Of a stretch of DNA of 64,000 bases, positions 8,118 through 16,680 are shown piece by piece. A program made the translations under genes and the position numbers. Below the pieces are notes generated by a model. It had not been told where the DNA came from. It did not search any database and saw nothing but the letters and a program-made list of their open reading frames with translations. The stretch is from contig OZ252146.1 of assembly GCA_965248735.1 (NCBI GenBank), positions 2,108,001 through 2,172,000 of the forward strand. The letters are read 5' to 3'. The number at the start of each line of letters is the position of its first letter. Within the stretch, counting starts at the first letter, position 1. Source of the stretch: Aldehydirespirator sp965248735. Lineage in GTDB: Bacteria; Actinomycetota; Acidimicrobiia; Acidimicrobiales; Aldehydirespiratoraceae.

Positions 8118-9335
8118 TCAGGCGAGGCAGACGGGCAGCGACTTCAGCGCGTTGTTCAGGTTGGAGCGCTGGCGTCTCGGCTGGCCTGCGAGCTCGATGC
8201 GCCCGAAGCGGGCCAGCAACTCCTCGAAGAACACCCGGCCCTCGAGCCGCGCGAGATGCACTCCCAGGCAGAAGTGGGTGCCGATCCCGAACGACAGGTG
8301 CGGGTTGGGGCTGCGGGCGATGTTGAAGGACTGGGGGTCGTCGAAGGCGGCCTCGTCGCGGTTGGCCGAGGTGTAGACCATCGCCACCTTTTCGCCGGCT
8401 TCTATCGACTGGCCCCCGATCTCGGTGTCGGCCACGGCGGTGCGCCGGAAGTAGTGCAGCGGGTTGGCCCAGCGCAGCACCTCCTCGACCATGCCCGGTA
8501 TCGCCTCCGGCCGCCGGCGCACCTCCGCCAGCTGTTCGGGGTGCTGCAGCAGAGCCAGCAGCCCGCTGGACAGCATGGTGCGGGTGGTGTCGTTGCCGGC
8601 GGTGACCAGCTGCACGAAGAAGCGCCCGAAGTCGACGTCGGTCATCAGACGGCCGTCGAAGGGATGTGCGAGCAACACGTCGGTGAGGTCCCCCTGCAGC
8701 GGCATCGTGCGCCGCCGGGCGGCGAAGCCCATCGCGTACATGGCCATCTCCACGCTGGAGGAGCCCCGCTCCGACGGGTCGGCTATGTCGGGGTCCTGAC
8801 CGCCGGAGTTGCGCTCGGCCAGAGTATGGATCGTGGCCCAGTCCTCGCGAGGAAGGCCCAGCAATTCGCCCACCACCGCGCTGGGCAGATGGGCGCACAC
8901 CTCGTGGACGAACTCCACCTCGATGCCAGAGCCCGCGGTGACCCGAGAGCGGATCGGGTCCAGGATCCCGGCGGTGATGGCCCTGATGCGCTCCTCCATG
9001 CGGCCGATCACCCTGGCCTTGAACTCCGGCGCCACCGGCTTGCGGTAGGCGGTGTGGCGGGGCGGGTCCATGGCCAGGAGCATGTCGCGCATGCTCTCGA
9101 GGCTGGCCGGTTCGAGGTCCTCGATCACCACCCCGCCCTCCGAGGCCGAGAACAGCTCGGGATGGCGGGCCACGTGGACCACGTCGGCGTGGCGCAGCAC
9201 CGCCCAGTAGCCGGCCTGGCCCGGCACGTCCTGCCAGCACACGGGCCTCTCGTGGCGCAGGCGAGCGAACACACCGTGGGGCGGGCCGTCCACGTAGACG
9301 TCCGGCGAGTAGATATCGGTGGCGGTATCGGTCAT
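8118..9335 (-). CDS. Cytochrome P450 (CYP125/142-like)
   Basis: A 405-aa soluble P450 monooxygenase. The I-helix oxygen motif AGNDTTR, the K-helix EEVLRW (ExxR) and the heme loop FGIGTHFCLGVHLAR with the Cys ligand are all present. The N-terminal part (FARLRHERPVCW, GYWAVLRHADVVHVARHPELF) resembles the sterol/fatty-acid side-chain hydroxylases CYP125, CYP142 and CYP124 of actinobacteria, but the exact family is inferred. The frame remains open upstream for 68 codons over a non-protein-like stretch, so the ATG at 9333-9335 is used. No ferredoxin gene is adjacent. Confidence 0.9.
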   Translation of the reverse strand: MTDTATDIYSPDVYVDGPPHGVFARLRHERPVCWQDVPGQAGYWAVLRHADVVHVARHPELFSASEGGVVIEDLEPASLESMRDMLLAMDPPRHTAYRKPVAPEFKARVIGRMEERIRAITAGILDPIRSRVTAGSGIEVEFVHEVCAHLPSAVVGELLGLPREDWATIHTLAERNSGGQDPDIADPSERGSSSVEMAMYAMGFAARRRTMPLQGDLTDVLLAHPFDGRLMTDVDFGRFFVQLVTAGNDTTRTMLSSGLLALLQHPEQLAEVRRRPEAIPGMVEEVLRWANPLHYFRRTAVADTEIGGQSIEAGEKVAMVYTSANRDEAAFDDPQSFNIARSPNPHLSFGIGTHFCLGVHLARLEGRVFFEELLARFGRIELAGQPRRQRSNLNNALKSLPVCLA

Positions 9336-9510
9336 CGGGTTCCAGGCCGCAAGGCGCCGCAGGTCAGGGCGCGGCACGGCCGTTGCGGGCATGCTACCGA
9401 CGGCCGCTTCTGCGGTCCGGGGATGGAATTCACGGCTCACCGGTCTACCCTCGTTCGGTGGCCCCTCATCTTTCAGGGGTGCAGCAGTCGAGCTACGGAG
9501 GCTGATCCCA

Positions 9511-9801
9511 GTGGCAACCGGACGATCCAGCTTCGCCAAGCGTCAGCGCGACATGGCCAAGAAGGCCAGGGCCGAGGCCAAGCGCCAGAAGCGCCTCGGC
9601 CGCGGCGAGCTGTATGAACTCGAGCACGCCCGTGAGGAGGACGACGACGCCGACGCGCCCCCGCTCGCACAGACGCTGAGCAACGACGAGATCATGATCA
9701 AGGTGGAGGACCTGCATCGCCGCTACGACGACGGCCAACTCGATCTTGAGACCTTCGACGAGCAGCGGACCGGCCTGATGGCCCAGATCTCAGTCGACTG
9801 A
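9511..9801 (+). CDS. Small basic/acidic hypothetical protein
   Basis: A 96-aa protein not assigned to a family. A Lys/Arg-rich amphipathic N-terminus (RSSFAKRQRDMAKKARAEAK, coiled-coil-like) is followed by an acidic stretch (EEDDDADAP) and a short helical C-terminus (VEDLHRRYDDGQLDLETFDE). The GTG at 9511 follows an ACGGAGG ribosome-binding site 9 bases upstream, which decides this start over the longer open frame from 9319. It is encoded just before the GuaB-like gene, 71 bases away. The layout suggests a nucleic-acid-binding or ribosome-associated protein, but that is a guess. Confidence 0.75.
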   Translation: MATGRSSFAKRQRDMAKKARAEAKRQKRLGRGELYELEHAREEDDDADAPPLAQTLSNDEIMIKVEDLHRRYDDGQLDLETFDEQRTGLMAQISVD

Positions 9802-9872
9802 GTCGGCCGCGCCCCGGCCCGGGTCGCGTGTTGCCCGCCTGGCTCTCTCCCGTCCTGTAGTTTGGCGACGCC

Positions 9873-10934
9873 ATGGGACTGGGACAGATCCGCACCGGGC
9901 TCACCTTCGACGATGTGCTGATCGTCCCACGGCGGTCCTCGATCAGATCGCGCCAGGACGTGTCGGTCTGCACCCGCCTGTCGCGCCGCATCGAGCTGGG
10001 CATCCCGGTCGTGGCCGCCAATATGGACACTGTCTGCGAGCATGAGATGGCCGCGGCCATGGCCCGGCTCGGAGGGATCGGCATCGTGCACCGGTTCATG
10101 CCCATAGACGCCCAGGCCGAGCAGATAGAGATGGTCAAGCAGGCCGGCGCAGGCCTGGTCGTCGGGGCCGCGGTGGGCACCGACCGCGACATGCTCGAGC
10201 GAGCCAAAGCCCTGGTGGCGGCCGGCGCCGACGCGCTGGTGCTCGACATCGCCCACGGCCACTCCGACCACGCCATCGACGGAGTGCGAGCCCTCAAGCA
10301 CCACTTTGCCGACATCGATGTGGTGGCCGGCAATGTCGCCACCTGCGACGGCGCCGCCGACCTGGCCGACGCCGGGGCTGACGCGGTCAAGGTGGGGGTC
10401 GGCCCGGGCGGGGTCTGCACGACCCGAACCGTGGCCGGAGTCGGTGTGCCCCAGCTCACCGCCATAGCCGACGTGGCCCCGGTCGGGGTGCCGGTCATAG
10501 CCGATGGGGGCATCCGCAGCTCCGGCGACATCGCCAAGGCGCTGGCCGCAGGCGCGTCCACGGTGATGGTCGGCAGCATGTTTGCCGGCACCAAGGAGAG
10601 CCCCGGCGAGGTGGAGCAGGGCCCAAAGGGACTGCAGAAGCGCATCCGGGGCATGGCCAGCTTCGAGGCGGTCCAGGCCCGGGCCGACCGCGCCGGCGAG
10701 GACCTCGACGAGGAGTACCTGTCGTACCGGGCCCCGGAGGGCGTCGAGGGCACCGTCGGATACAAGGGGGAGGTCTCCAAGCTGGTGCTGCAACTGATGG
10801 CGGGCCTGCGCAGCGCCATGAGCTACACCAACGCCCGCACGCTCGCGGAGTTCTCAGAGCTGGCCGAGTTCGTGGCCGTGACTCCCCAGGGCGTGATCGA
10901 GAGCTTGCCCCACGCCACCCTCGGATCCCGCTAG
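9873..10934 (+). CDS. IMP dehydrogenase/GMP reductase family protein lacking CBS domains
   Basis: A 353-aa TIM-barrel enzyme of the IMPDH/GMPR family. It has TFDDVLIVP, VVAANMDTV, the catalytic loop VGVGPGGVCTTRTVAGVGVPQ with Cys182, and the flap-like region IRGMASFEAVQARADR, followed by EGVEGTVGYKG. IMPDH oxidises IMP to XMP; GMP reductase reverses GMP to IMP. The loop ending AGVGVPQ is IMPDH-like, but the two regulatory CBS domains normally inserted in bacterial GuaB (about 480 aa) are completely absent. It could be a catalytically simple IMPDH or a GMP reductase, so no gene symbol is given. Confidence 0.88.
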   Translation: MGLGQIRTGLTFDDVLIVPRRSSIRSRQDVSVCTRLSRRIELGIPVVAANMDTVCEHEMAAAMARLGGIGIVHRFMPIDAQAEQIEMVKQAGAGLVVGAAVGTDRDMLERAKALVAAGADALVLDIAHGHSDHAIDGVRALKHHFADIDVVAGNVATCDGAADLADAGADAVKVGVGPGGVCTTRTVAGVGVPQLTAIADVAPVGVPVIADGGIRSSGDIAKALAAGASTVMVGSMFAGTKESPGEVEQGPKGLQKRIRGMASFEAVQARADRAGEDLDEEYLSYRAPEGVEGTVGYKGEVSKLVLQLMAGLRSAMSYTNARTLAEFSELAEFVAVTPQGVIESLPHATLGSR

Positions 10935-10940
10935 GAACCG

Positions 10941-10976
10941 CTACTGATATTTCAGTAGTTATGCTCGATATTCGAG
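10941..10976. terminator. Two small hairpins after the GuaB-like gene
   Basis: CTACTGA (10941-10947) pairs with TCAGTAG (10952-10958) over a TATT loop. CTCGA (10964-10968) pairs with TCGAG (10972-10976). The surrounding 10935-11000 stretch is unusually AT-rich for this genome. They lie between convergent genes, so a bidirectional terminator is likely, though no clear T-run follows. Confidence 0.4.
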
Positions 10977-11029
10977 TACAACTGCTGAAAATATCTCGGG
11001 CGGTGAGCCGCGGCGGCGCTGGATCGAGT

Positions 11030-12061
11030 TCAGGCAACCAGTTCGGCGAACCGCTCCAGGGTGGCCGGATCGCCGCTGATCAGCAGCGTGGTCACCACCG
11101 ATGACCGCCAAGCCTCCAAGTCTTCGGCGATCTTGGACCACGGCCCGATCAGCGCGATCTCCTCGCACATCTGGGTGGTGACCGCGGCGGTGGCCGCGGC
11201 CTTGTCGCCAGCCAGGTACAGGTCCTGGATGGTGTCGCACTGGGCCTCGTAACCCATACGGTCGAACACGGCCCTATGGAAGTTGGCCCCCTTGGCGCCC
11301 ATGCCGCCCACATACAGCGAGATCACCGGCCGCACGAAGTCGGCGCAGGCGTCGACGTCGTCGCCGGGCACCAGGATGGTCGATGCCACCACCTCGAAGT
11401 CGTCGAGGTTGCGCCGGGCGCCGGGGCGGCCGAAGCCGTCGGCCAGAAAGCCGCGGTACATGTCGTCGTGGCGGGGCGAGAACAGCCAGGCCAGCCACCC
11501 GTCGCAGATCTCGGCTGCCAGGGCCACGTTCTTCGGCCCCTCCGCGCCGAGGAAGATGGGGATATCGCTGCGCCGCGGATGCACGGTGCTCTTCAGCGAC
11601 TTGCCCAGCCCGGTGCTGCCGTCTCCGTCGTAGGGCAGCTGGTAGAACTCCCCGTCGTAGGCGACGGGCCCAGCCCGGTCCACCACCTGCCGCACGATGT
11701 CCACATACTCGCGGGTCCGGGCCAGCGGCCGGGAGTAGGGCCGTCCGTACCAACCCTCCACGACCTGCGGGCCGGAGGCGCCGACGCCGAGCACGAAGCG
11801 GCCGCTGGAAAGGTGGTCGAGGGTCATCGCGGCCATGGCCGTGGCCGCCGGCGTGCGGGCTGACATCTGGGTGATGGACGTGCCGAGGCGCACCCGCTCA
11901 GTGGCCGCCCCCCACCAGGCCAGCGGGGTGAGGCAGTCCGACCCGTAGGCCTCCGCGGTCCAGATCGAGTCGAACCCGAGCCGCTCCGCCGCCGCGATCT
12001 GCTCGGTCACGCCCGACGGAGGCCCCGCCGACCAATACCCCGTGTTCAGTCCCAGCCTCAT
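11030..12061 (-). CDS. LLM class F420-dependent oxidoreductase
   Basis: A 343-aa luciferase-like barrel protein. It has the start MRLGLNTGYW, FDSIWTAEAYGSDCLTPLAWWGA, LGTSITQMSARTPAATAMAA, the GRFVLGVGASGPQVVEGWYG phosphate-binding stretch and IFLGAEGPKNVALAAE, all characteristic of F420-dependent oxidoreductases of actinobacteria. Substrates in this family are diverse and cannot be read from sequence. The ATG at 12059-12061 overlaps the stop of a 24-codon ORF (ATGA) that itself begins like this gene and carries the strong ribosome-binding site. Confidence 0.9.
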   Translation of the reverse strand: MRLGLNTGYWSAGPPSGVTEQIAAAERLGFDSIWTAEAYGSDCLTPLAWWGAATERVRLGTSITQMSARTPAATAMAAMTLDHLSSGRFVLGVGASGPQVVEGWYGRPYSRPLARTREYVDIVRQVVDRAGPVAYDGEFYQLPYDGDGSTGLGKSLKSTVHPRRSDIPIFLGAEGPKNVALAAEICDGWLAWLFSPRHDDMYRGFLADGFGRPGARRNLDDFEVVASTILVPGDDVDACADFVRPVISLYVGGMGAKGANFHRAVFDRMGYEAQCDTIQDLYLAGDKAAATAAVTTQMCEEIALIGPWSKIAEDLEAWRSSVVTTLLISGDPATLERFAELVA

Positions 12062-12132
12062 CGCGGCCGGGACTCCGCGGTGATAGCCGCTACCGGCCTG
12101 GTCCAGTATCCGGTGTTAGGTCCGAGCTTCAT
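12058..12132 (-). pseudogene. 24-codon leader ORF duplicating the LLM gene start
   Basis: It starts ATG at 12130-12132 after a good SD sequence (GAGGAGAG) and encodes MKLGPNTGYWTRP, nearly the same as MRLGLNTGYW of the downstream gene. It ends in TGA overlapping the downstream ATG (ATGA). It looks like the remnant of a tandem paralog or of a 5'-end duplication. It may now couple translation of the oxidoreductase; the latter has no comparable SD of its own. Confidence 0.6.
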
Positions 12133-12217
12133 TGCTGCTCTCCTCAGCGGTAGGGGTGGTGCCTTCAGCCCGTGGGGCACGGTATCTCCTACCAGGCTGC
12201 AGGGCTGCCGCCAGGCT

Positions 12218-12607
12218 TCAGCCCTTCGGCTGACCACTCCTTGGAAGGCGAAGCTCGAACTCGCGACGCGCGCCCTGCCACGCCAGTTCGCCCAGCCCCA
12301 GCACGTCGCGTCCGATCAGCATCGCCGCGCCTTCGATGTCGACCTCTATGACGTCCAGGTCCATCGGATCCGGAGGATGATCCAAGTTCGGGCCCACCGT
12401 GAGAGTGACCGCGTAGATGGGTCGGAGCATGGGACCGCCAGGCGTGCTCACACGGTTCGTTCCAATCCGGTCTACGAGTAGCGCCTGCGCTGTGGCCACA
12501 CCCACTCCGGACTTCTCCGCGGCGGTGTCGATCACGCCCCACCCGTACTGCGGTAGTGGAACCGCGATGGTCTCAAGACGGCGCCGCTCAAGTTCGTCCC
12601 GGCGCAT
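12218..12607 (-). CDS. Retropepsin-like aspartic protease domain protein (DTA in place of DTG)
   Basis: About 129 aa from the ATG at 12607; the frame is open further upstream and the fold may begin earlier (VEVKLE), so the start is uncertain. GVIDTAAEKSGV resembles the catalytic loop of single-domain aspartic proteases (usually xxDTGAxxS), and the C-terminal MLIGRDVLGLGELAW matches their conserved IGRDxL segment. The glycine after DT is Ala here, which may weaken activity. It directly follows an 87-aa partner on the same strand, a pairing I associate with this protein family. Assignment is by pattern only. Confidence 0.5.
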   Translation of the reverse strand: MRRDELERRRLETIAVPLPQYGWGVIDTAAEKSGVGVATAQALLVDRIGTNRVSTPGGPMLRPIYAVTLTVGPNLDHPPDPMDLDVIEVDIEGAAMLIGRDVLGLGELAWQGARREFELRLPRSGQPKG

Positions 12608-12680
12608 CTCAAGCTTGACTTCGACCAGTCCTCCGGACTGGGATCCGATTCGGCCGTCGATTCGGGCGTAGCCGGGCCGG

Positions 12681-12944
12681 TCAGCGATGGTCGGCCACCA
12701 CGACCCTGTAGGGCATCTGAATGACTCGGTCTTCCTTGAGTACCTGCTTGACGAGGAACCGTTGGCCCGCCGCCTTTCGATAGCCGGCACTCACCGCGTC
12801 GTGAGCGGTGTCGAAGAACTCGGTTGGCTCGCTTACGCGGCGGTAGATCATCAGTGCCCACTCGCCCTCGTGCTCCCGCAGCATCTTGGAGCGCCTAAGC
12901 TCGAAAGAGGCTTCGAGTCGGCCCATCACGGGATCTGGAACCAC
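12681..12944 (-). CDS. Hypothetical protein upstream of the retropepsin-like gene
   Basis: An 87-aa protein. The middle reads LREHEGEWALMIYRRVSEPTEF, then a helix (DTAHDAVSAGYRKAAG) and RFLVKQVLKEDRVIQMP. This resembles small DUF5678-like proteins that often precede retropepsin-like genes and have a 'reach of about 90 residues, one beta-alpha-beta unit' pattern. It overlaps or abuts the next gene depending on that gene's start. No catalytic residues or membrane segment are visible; the function is unknown. Confidence 0.6.
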   Translation of the reverse strand: MVPDPVMGRLEASFELRRSKMLREHEGEWALMIYRRVSEPTEFFDTAHDAVSAGYRKAAGQRFLVKQVLKEDRVIQMPYRVVVADHR

Positions 12945-13037
12945 GAGCCGAGTATGTCACGCTCGGCTTGGGCGAGTGGTGGATCGCCTGAGGGACCGGT
13001 TGCGAGCAGGCATCGTTGGGGCGAGAGTGAGAGGCCC

Positions 13038-14270
13038 ATGGACTTTGACCTTCCGCCGGACGACGATACCCGCCGGGTTGCGGTCAGGCGCTGGCTGGCC
13101 GATCATCCGAACCCCTCGGGGCGGCAGCTGGCCGAGGCCGGGTACGTGGTGCCGCACTGGCCCCAGCCGTGGGGCCTCGAGGCCGAAGGCCTGCATCAGC
13201 TCATCGTCGACGAGGAGTTGAGCGCCGCAGGCGTGAAGCGGCCCGACAACCTGATCGGCATCGGCTGGGCCGCGCCCACGATCCTCGCCGCCGGCACTCC
13301 CGAGCAGAAGGCTCGCTACCTGTGGCCCATCTTCAGCGGCGAGGAGTACTGGTGCCAGCTCTTCAGCGAGCCCGACTCCGGGTCGGATCTGGCCTCGCTG
13401 TCCGCCCGGGCCGTGCGCGACGGCGACACCTACGTCGTGAACGGCTCGAAGATCTGGTCCAGCGGAGCCCACCACAGCAAGTTCGGGATCCTCATCGCCC
13501 GCACGAACCCGGACGTGCCCAAGCACAGGGGCATCTCCTATTTCATCTGCCCCATGGACGCCCCCGGCGTGACGATGCAGCCCATCGTGGACATGACCAC
13601 CGCCCACTCCTTCAACCAAGTGTTCTTCGACGATGTCCGGCTGCCGGCCAGCCTGCGGGTGGGCGCCGAGGGCGACGGCTGGCGCCTGGCCAAGGTGACG
13701 CTGGCCAACGAGCGGATCGGACTCTCGTCGGGCGGGGTGCTGTGGAGCCTTGGCCCGACCGCGCAGAAGCTGATCGAGCTTGTGAAACGCCGCGGCGGCG
13801 TGTCTGACCCGGTGCTGCGCGACCGCCTCGCGGCGGCGTACTGCGAGGCCGAGGTTCTGCGGCTCAATCAGCTGCGCACCCTCAGCGCCCGCCTCGCCGG
13901 GCGCACCCCCGGGCCGGAGGCGTCGATCCAAAAGATCATGTCCGACGACCACGGCCAGACGGTCATGGAGCTAGCCGCGGCCACCGTGGGCGCGGCCGGG
14001 ATGCTCACCGGGTCTGGTCCGGCCGGCGAGATCCCCGCCTCCATGCGGTTCGGCGCAACCGAGGTCAACTTCCCCCGCGGTGACGGCCAGTTCCCCGATG
14101 TCGACCCCATCTGGCACTACGGCCTGCTGTTCGCGCCGGCGCTCACGCTGGGCGGCGGCACCTTTGCCGTGCAGCGCAATATCGTGGCCGAACACGTTCT
14201 GGGCCTTCCCCGCGAGCCCAACGTGGAGGCCGGACTCACCTGGAGCGAGACGCAGAGGAGGCGCACATGA
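13038..14270 (+). CDS. Acyl-CoA dehydrogenase family protein
   Basis: A 410-aa flavoprotein. The FAD/substrate signature WCQLFSEPDSGSDLASL is followed by VVNGSKIWSSGAHHSKFGILIARTN and FDDVRLPASLRVG. The C-terminal helical domain ends with GGTFAVQRNIVAEHVLGLPRE, close to the QixRNIIaxxxLGLPR ending of ACADs used on steroid or branched acyl-CoAs in actinobacteria. The ATG at 13038 follows GAGAGTGAGAGG; the much longer open frame back to 12687 overlaps the minus-strand genes and is rejected. The stop overlaps the next gene (ATGA), suggesting a shared pathway. Confidence 0.92.
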   Translation: MDFDLPPDDDTRRVAVRRWLADHPNPSGRQLAEAGYVVPHWPQPWGLEAEGLHQLIVDEELSAAGVKRPDNLIGIGWAAPTILAAGTPEQKARYLWPIFSGEEYWCQLFSEPDSGSDLASLSARAVRDGDTYVVNGSKIWSSGAHHSKFGILIARTNPDVPKHRGISYFICPMDAPGVTMQPIVDMTTAHSFNQVFFDDVRLPASLRVGAEGDGWRLAKVTLANERIGLSSGGVLWSLGPTAQKLIELVKRRGGVSDPVLRDRLAAAYCEAEVLRLNQLRTLSARLAGRTPGPEASIQKIMSDDHGQTVMELAAATVGAAGMLTGSGPAGEIPASMRFGATEVNFPRGDGQFPDVDPIWHYGLLFAPALTLGGGTFAVQRNIVAEHVLGLPREPNVEAGLTWSETQRRRT

Positions 14271-15415
14271 AGACGCGCATCACCGAGATGCTGGGAATCG
14301 AGTTCCCCATCATCGCCTTCAGCCACTGCCGCGACGTGGTGGCCGCGGTGTCCAAGGCAGGCGGAATGGGCGTGCTCGGCGCGGTGGCCCACTCGCCCGA
14401 GAGCCTCGAGATCGATCTGGACTGGGTCGAGGCCGAGGTCGGTGACCGGCCCTACGGCGTGGACGTGATCATCCCGGCCAGCCTGGCTGGCGGCCCCGAC
14501 GGGGGATACACGCTCGACGACGTCCGCCAGCTCATACCCGCCACCCATATCGATTTCGTGGACGAGATCCTGGCCCGCTATGACGTGCCGCCGCTGCCCG
14601 ACGACGACGGCAGCTCCGGCTCGATCGCCTCCTTCGGCAGCCTGGGTGACGCGACGCCGTTCTCGGCCGACGCGGCCGGAGCGCAGCTCGAGATCGCCCT
14701 GGCCCGCAACAGCTCCTTCGTGGCCAACGCGCTCGGCCCGCCGCCCCAGTACATGATCGACGCGGCCAAGGACTCCGGCAAGCTGGTGGGCGCGCTGGCG
14801 GGCCGGGCCGTGCACGCCGAGCGCCACGCCGCCGCGGGAGTGGACATCATCATTGCCCAGGGGTACGAGGCCGGCGGCCACACCGGCGAGATCGGCTCGA
14901 TGGTGCTCATCCCTGAGATCGTTGACGCGGTGGACGTGCCCGTGCTCGGCGCGGGCGGCATCGGCCGGGGCCGCCAGATGGCCGCGGCCATGGCCCTTGG
15001 GGCCGAGGGCGTGTGGTGCGGGTCGGTGTGGCTGACCACCGCGGAGGCCGAGACCCATCCAGTGGTGAAGGAAAAGATGCTGACCGCGAAGTCGTCGGAC
15101 ACGATGCGCTCCCGCTCCCTCACCGGCAAGCCGGCCCGGATGCTCAAGTCGGCCTGGACCGAGGAGTGGCACCGTGACGACACCCCCGACCCGCTGGGGA
15201 TGCCGCTGCAGCCGGTGGTGATCCGCACCGCCCAGCGCCGCATCGAGCGGGCCGCTCACACGGCTGGTTCGGGGGCGGAGAAGCTGGCCAACTATTTTGT
15301 CGGCCAGATCGTGGGCACCATGAACCAGACCAAGACCAGCGCGCAGGTGGTATATGAGATCATTGAAGAGTTCATCGACTCGGTGGAGTCTCTGGCCGCC
15401 CGACTGGAGGCCTGA
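14267..15415 (+). CDS. Nitronate monooxygenase family (NMO/2-nitropropane dioxygenase-like) flavoprotein
   Basis: A 382-aa FMN-binding TIM barrel. The start MLGIEFPIIAFSHCRDVVAAVSKAGG and AAGVDIIIAQGYEAGGHTGE (FMN phosphate region) are characteristic, and GAGGIGRGRQMAAAMALGAEGVWCGS forms the second phosphate site. Members oxidise nitronates or act as enoyl-reductase-like flavoproteins; those coupled to acyl-CoA dehydrogenases, as here by an ATGA overlap, usually belong to acyl-CoA or steroid degradation operons. The substrate is therefore uncertain. Confidence 0.88.
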   Translation: MKTRITEMLGIEFPIIAFSHCRDVVAAVSKAGGMGVLGAVAHSPESLEIDLDWVEAEVGDRPYGVDVIIPASLAGGPDGGYTLDDVRQLIPATHIDFVDEILARYDVPPLPDDDGSSGSIASFGSLGDATPFSADAAGAQLEIALARNSSFVANALGPPPQYMIDAAKDSGKLVGALAGRAVHAERHAAAGVDIIIAQGYEAGGHTGEIGSMVLIPEIVDAVDVPVLGAGGIGRGRQMAAAMALGAEGVWCGSVWLTTAEAETHPVVKEKMLTAKSSDTMRSRSLTGKPARMLKSAWTEEWHRDDTPDPLGMPLQPVVIRTAQRRIERAAHTAGSGAEKLANYFVGQIVGTMNQTKTSAQVVYEIIEEFIDSVESLAARLEA

Positions 15416-15451
15416 GCGCGGCCGCTCGTTCCGGCGCTCAGCGGTCAGACC

Positions 15452-16654
15452 GTGACTGCGGGGCCACGCGGCGTGGGGGGCCGGTACTTCGTCCAGAATC
15501 CGGGGCCGACAAATATCCCCGACCGGGTGCTGGAGGCTTTCCGGCGCCCGGCCATCGATTTCGCCGACCCGGAGTTCATTGCGCTGGCCGAGAGCGTCTG
15601 GCAGGAACTGCCCGAGGTCTTCGGCGGAGCCGACGAGATCGTGGTGCTGACCACGGTGGGCCATGGTGCCTGGGAGTCGGCGCTGACCAACACCCTCGAC
15701 CCCGGCGACACGGTGCTGATCCCCGATTGCGGGCTGTTCGGGAGGCGCTGGGCGATGATGGCCCGCGACCTCGGCTACGAGGCGGTGTTGACTGCGCCCC
15801 ACATGCGGCATCCGACCGACCCGGCCGAGGTCGCCGACATCCTGGCCGCCGACACCGCCCATCGGATCCGAAGCGTGTGCATCGTCCACACCGAGACCTC
15901 CACCGGGGCGGTCACCGATCTGGCCGCGATTCGCGCCGCCATAGATGCTGCGGACCACCCGGCGCTGTACGTGGTGGACGGGGTGTGCTCGCTGGGCACC
16001 GAGCCGCTGCGGATGCGCGACTGGGGGATCGACGTGGTGGTGGCGGCCTCTCAGAAGGGCCTGATGATGCCTCCGGGCCTGTCATTCTGCGCGCTGAGCG
16101 AGCGGGCCTTGGAGCGCAACCGCTCGGCGGCCACGCCCCGGTTCCATCTGTCGTGGGCGCCCCGCTTCGAGGAGGGCCACATCTACAAGCGCTTCGGCGG
16201 CACCCCGCCCATCCAGCACATGTTCGCCCTGAGGGCCGCGCTCGACATGATCGCCGAGACCGGCGGGATCGACGCCTCGATAGCCCGCCACCGCCGCTGG
16301 GCCGCCGCGGTGCACGCCGCGGTGGACGGGTGGGCGTCGGGAGGCCCGTGGGAGATCAACATCGCCGAACCCAAGCACCGCACCGCCGCGATCACGTGCG
16401 TGCGCACCGGCGCCATCGCCGCGGACCCGCTGATCGCGATGGCCCGGGACCGCTTCAGGGTCAGCGTCGGATCGGGGATGATGACCGAGATGGAGGGCCG
16501 GGCCTTCCGCATCGGCCATCTGGGCGACCTCAACGAGCCGATGCTGCTCGGAGCGCTAGGCGGCCTGGAGACGACGATGACGGTGCTCGGGCTACCCCAC
16601 GGTCACGGCCTGCCCGCCGCGGTCGCCTCCCTGGCCGCCACCTCCGTCGAATAG
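15452..16654 (+). CDS. Class V aminotransferase (alanine-glyoxylate/serine-glyoxylate type)
   Basis: A 400-aa PLP enzyme. The N-terminal NPGPTNIPDRVLEAF is the hallmark of the SPT/AGT group; VGHGAWESALTN binds phosphate, VVDGVCSLGTEPLRM contains the Asp that contacts the PLP nitrogen, and AASQKGLMMPPGLSF holds the Schiff-base Lys. It would transfer amino groups between small donors such as serine or alanine and glyoxylate. GTG at 15452 is used. It lies 36 bases after the NMO gene and could be in the same transcript. Confidence 0.9.
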   Translation: MTAGPRGVGGRYFVQNPGPTNIPDRVLEAFRRPAIDFADPEFIALAESVWQELPEVFGGADEIVVLTTVGHGAWESALTNTLDPGDTVLIPDCGLFGRRWAMMARDLGYEAVLTAPHMRHPTDPAEVADILAADTAHRIRSVCIVHTETSTGAVTDLAAIRAAIDAADHPALYVVDGVCSLGTEPLRMRDWGIDVVVAASQKGLMMPPGLSFCALSERALERNRSAATPRFHLSWAPRFEEGHIYKRFGGTPPIQHMFALRAALDMIAETGGIDASIARHRRWAAAVHAAVDGWASGGPWEINIAEPKHRTAAITCVRTGAIAADPLIAMARDRFRVSVGSGMMTEMEGRAFRIGHLGDLNEPMLLGALGGLETTMTVLGLPHGHGLPAAVASLAATSVE

Positions 16655-16680
16655 CCGAACCGCCTCCCCGCTCTGTCCGC

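Noticed and set aside
12687..13037. N-terminal extension of the acyl-CoA dehydrogenase
   Set aside because: It overlaps minus-strand genes and is not ACAD-like; an SD precedes the ATG at 13038.
14117..15958. Long minus-strand open frame of 613 codons
   Set aside because: It is antisense to the NMO and aminotransferase genes; composition is shadow-like.
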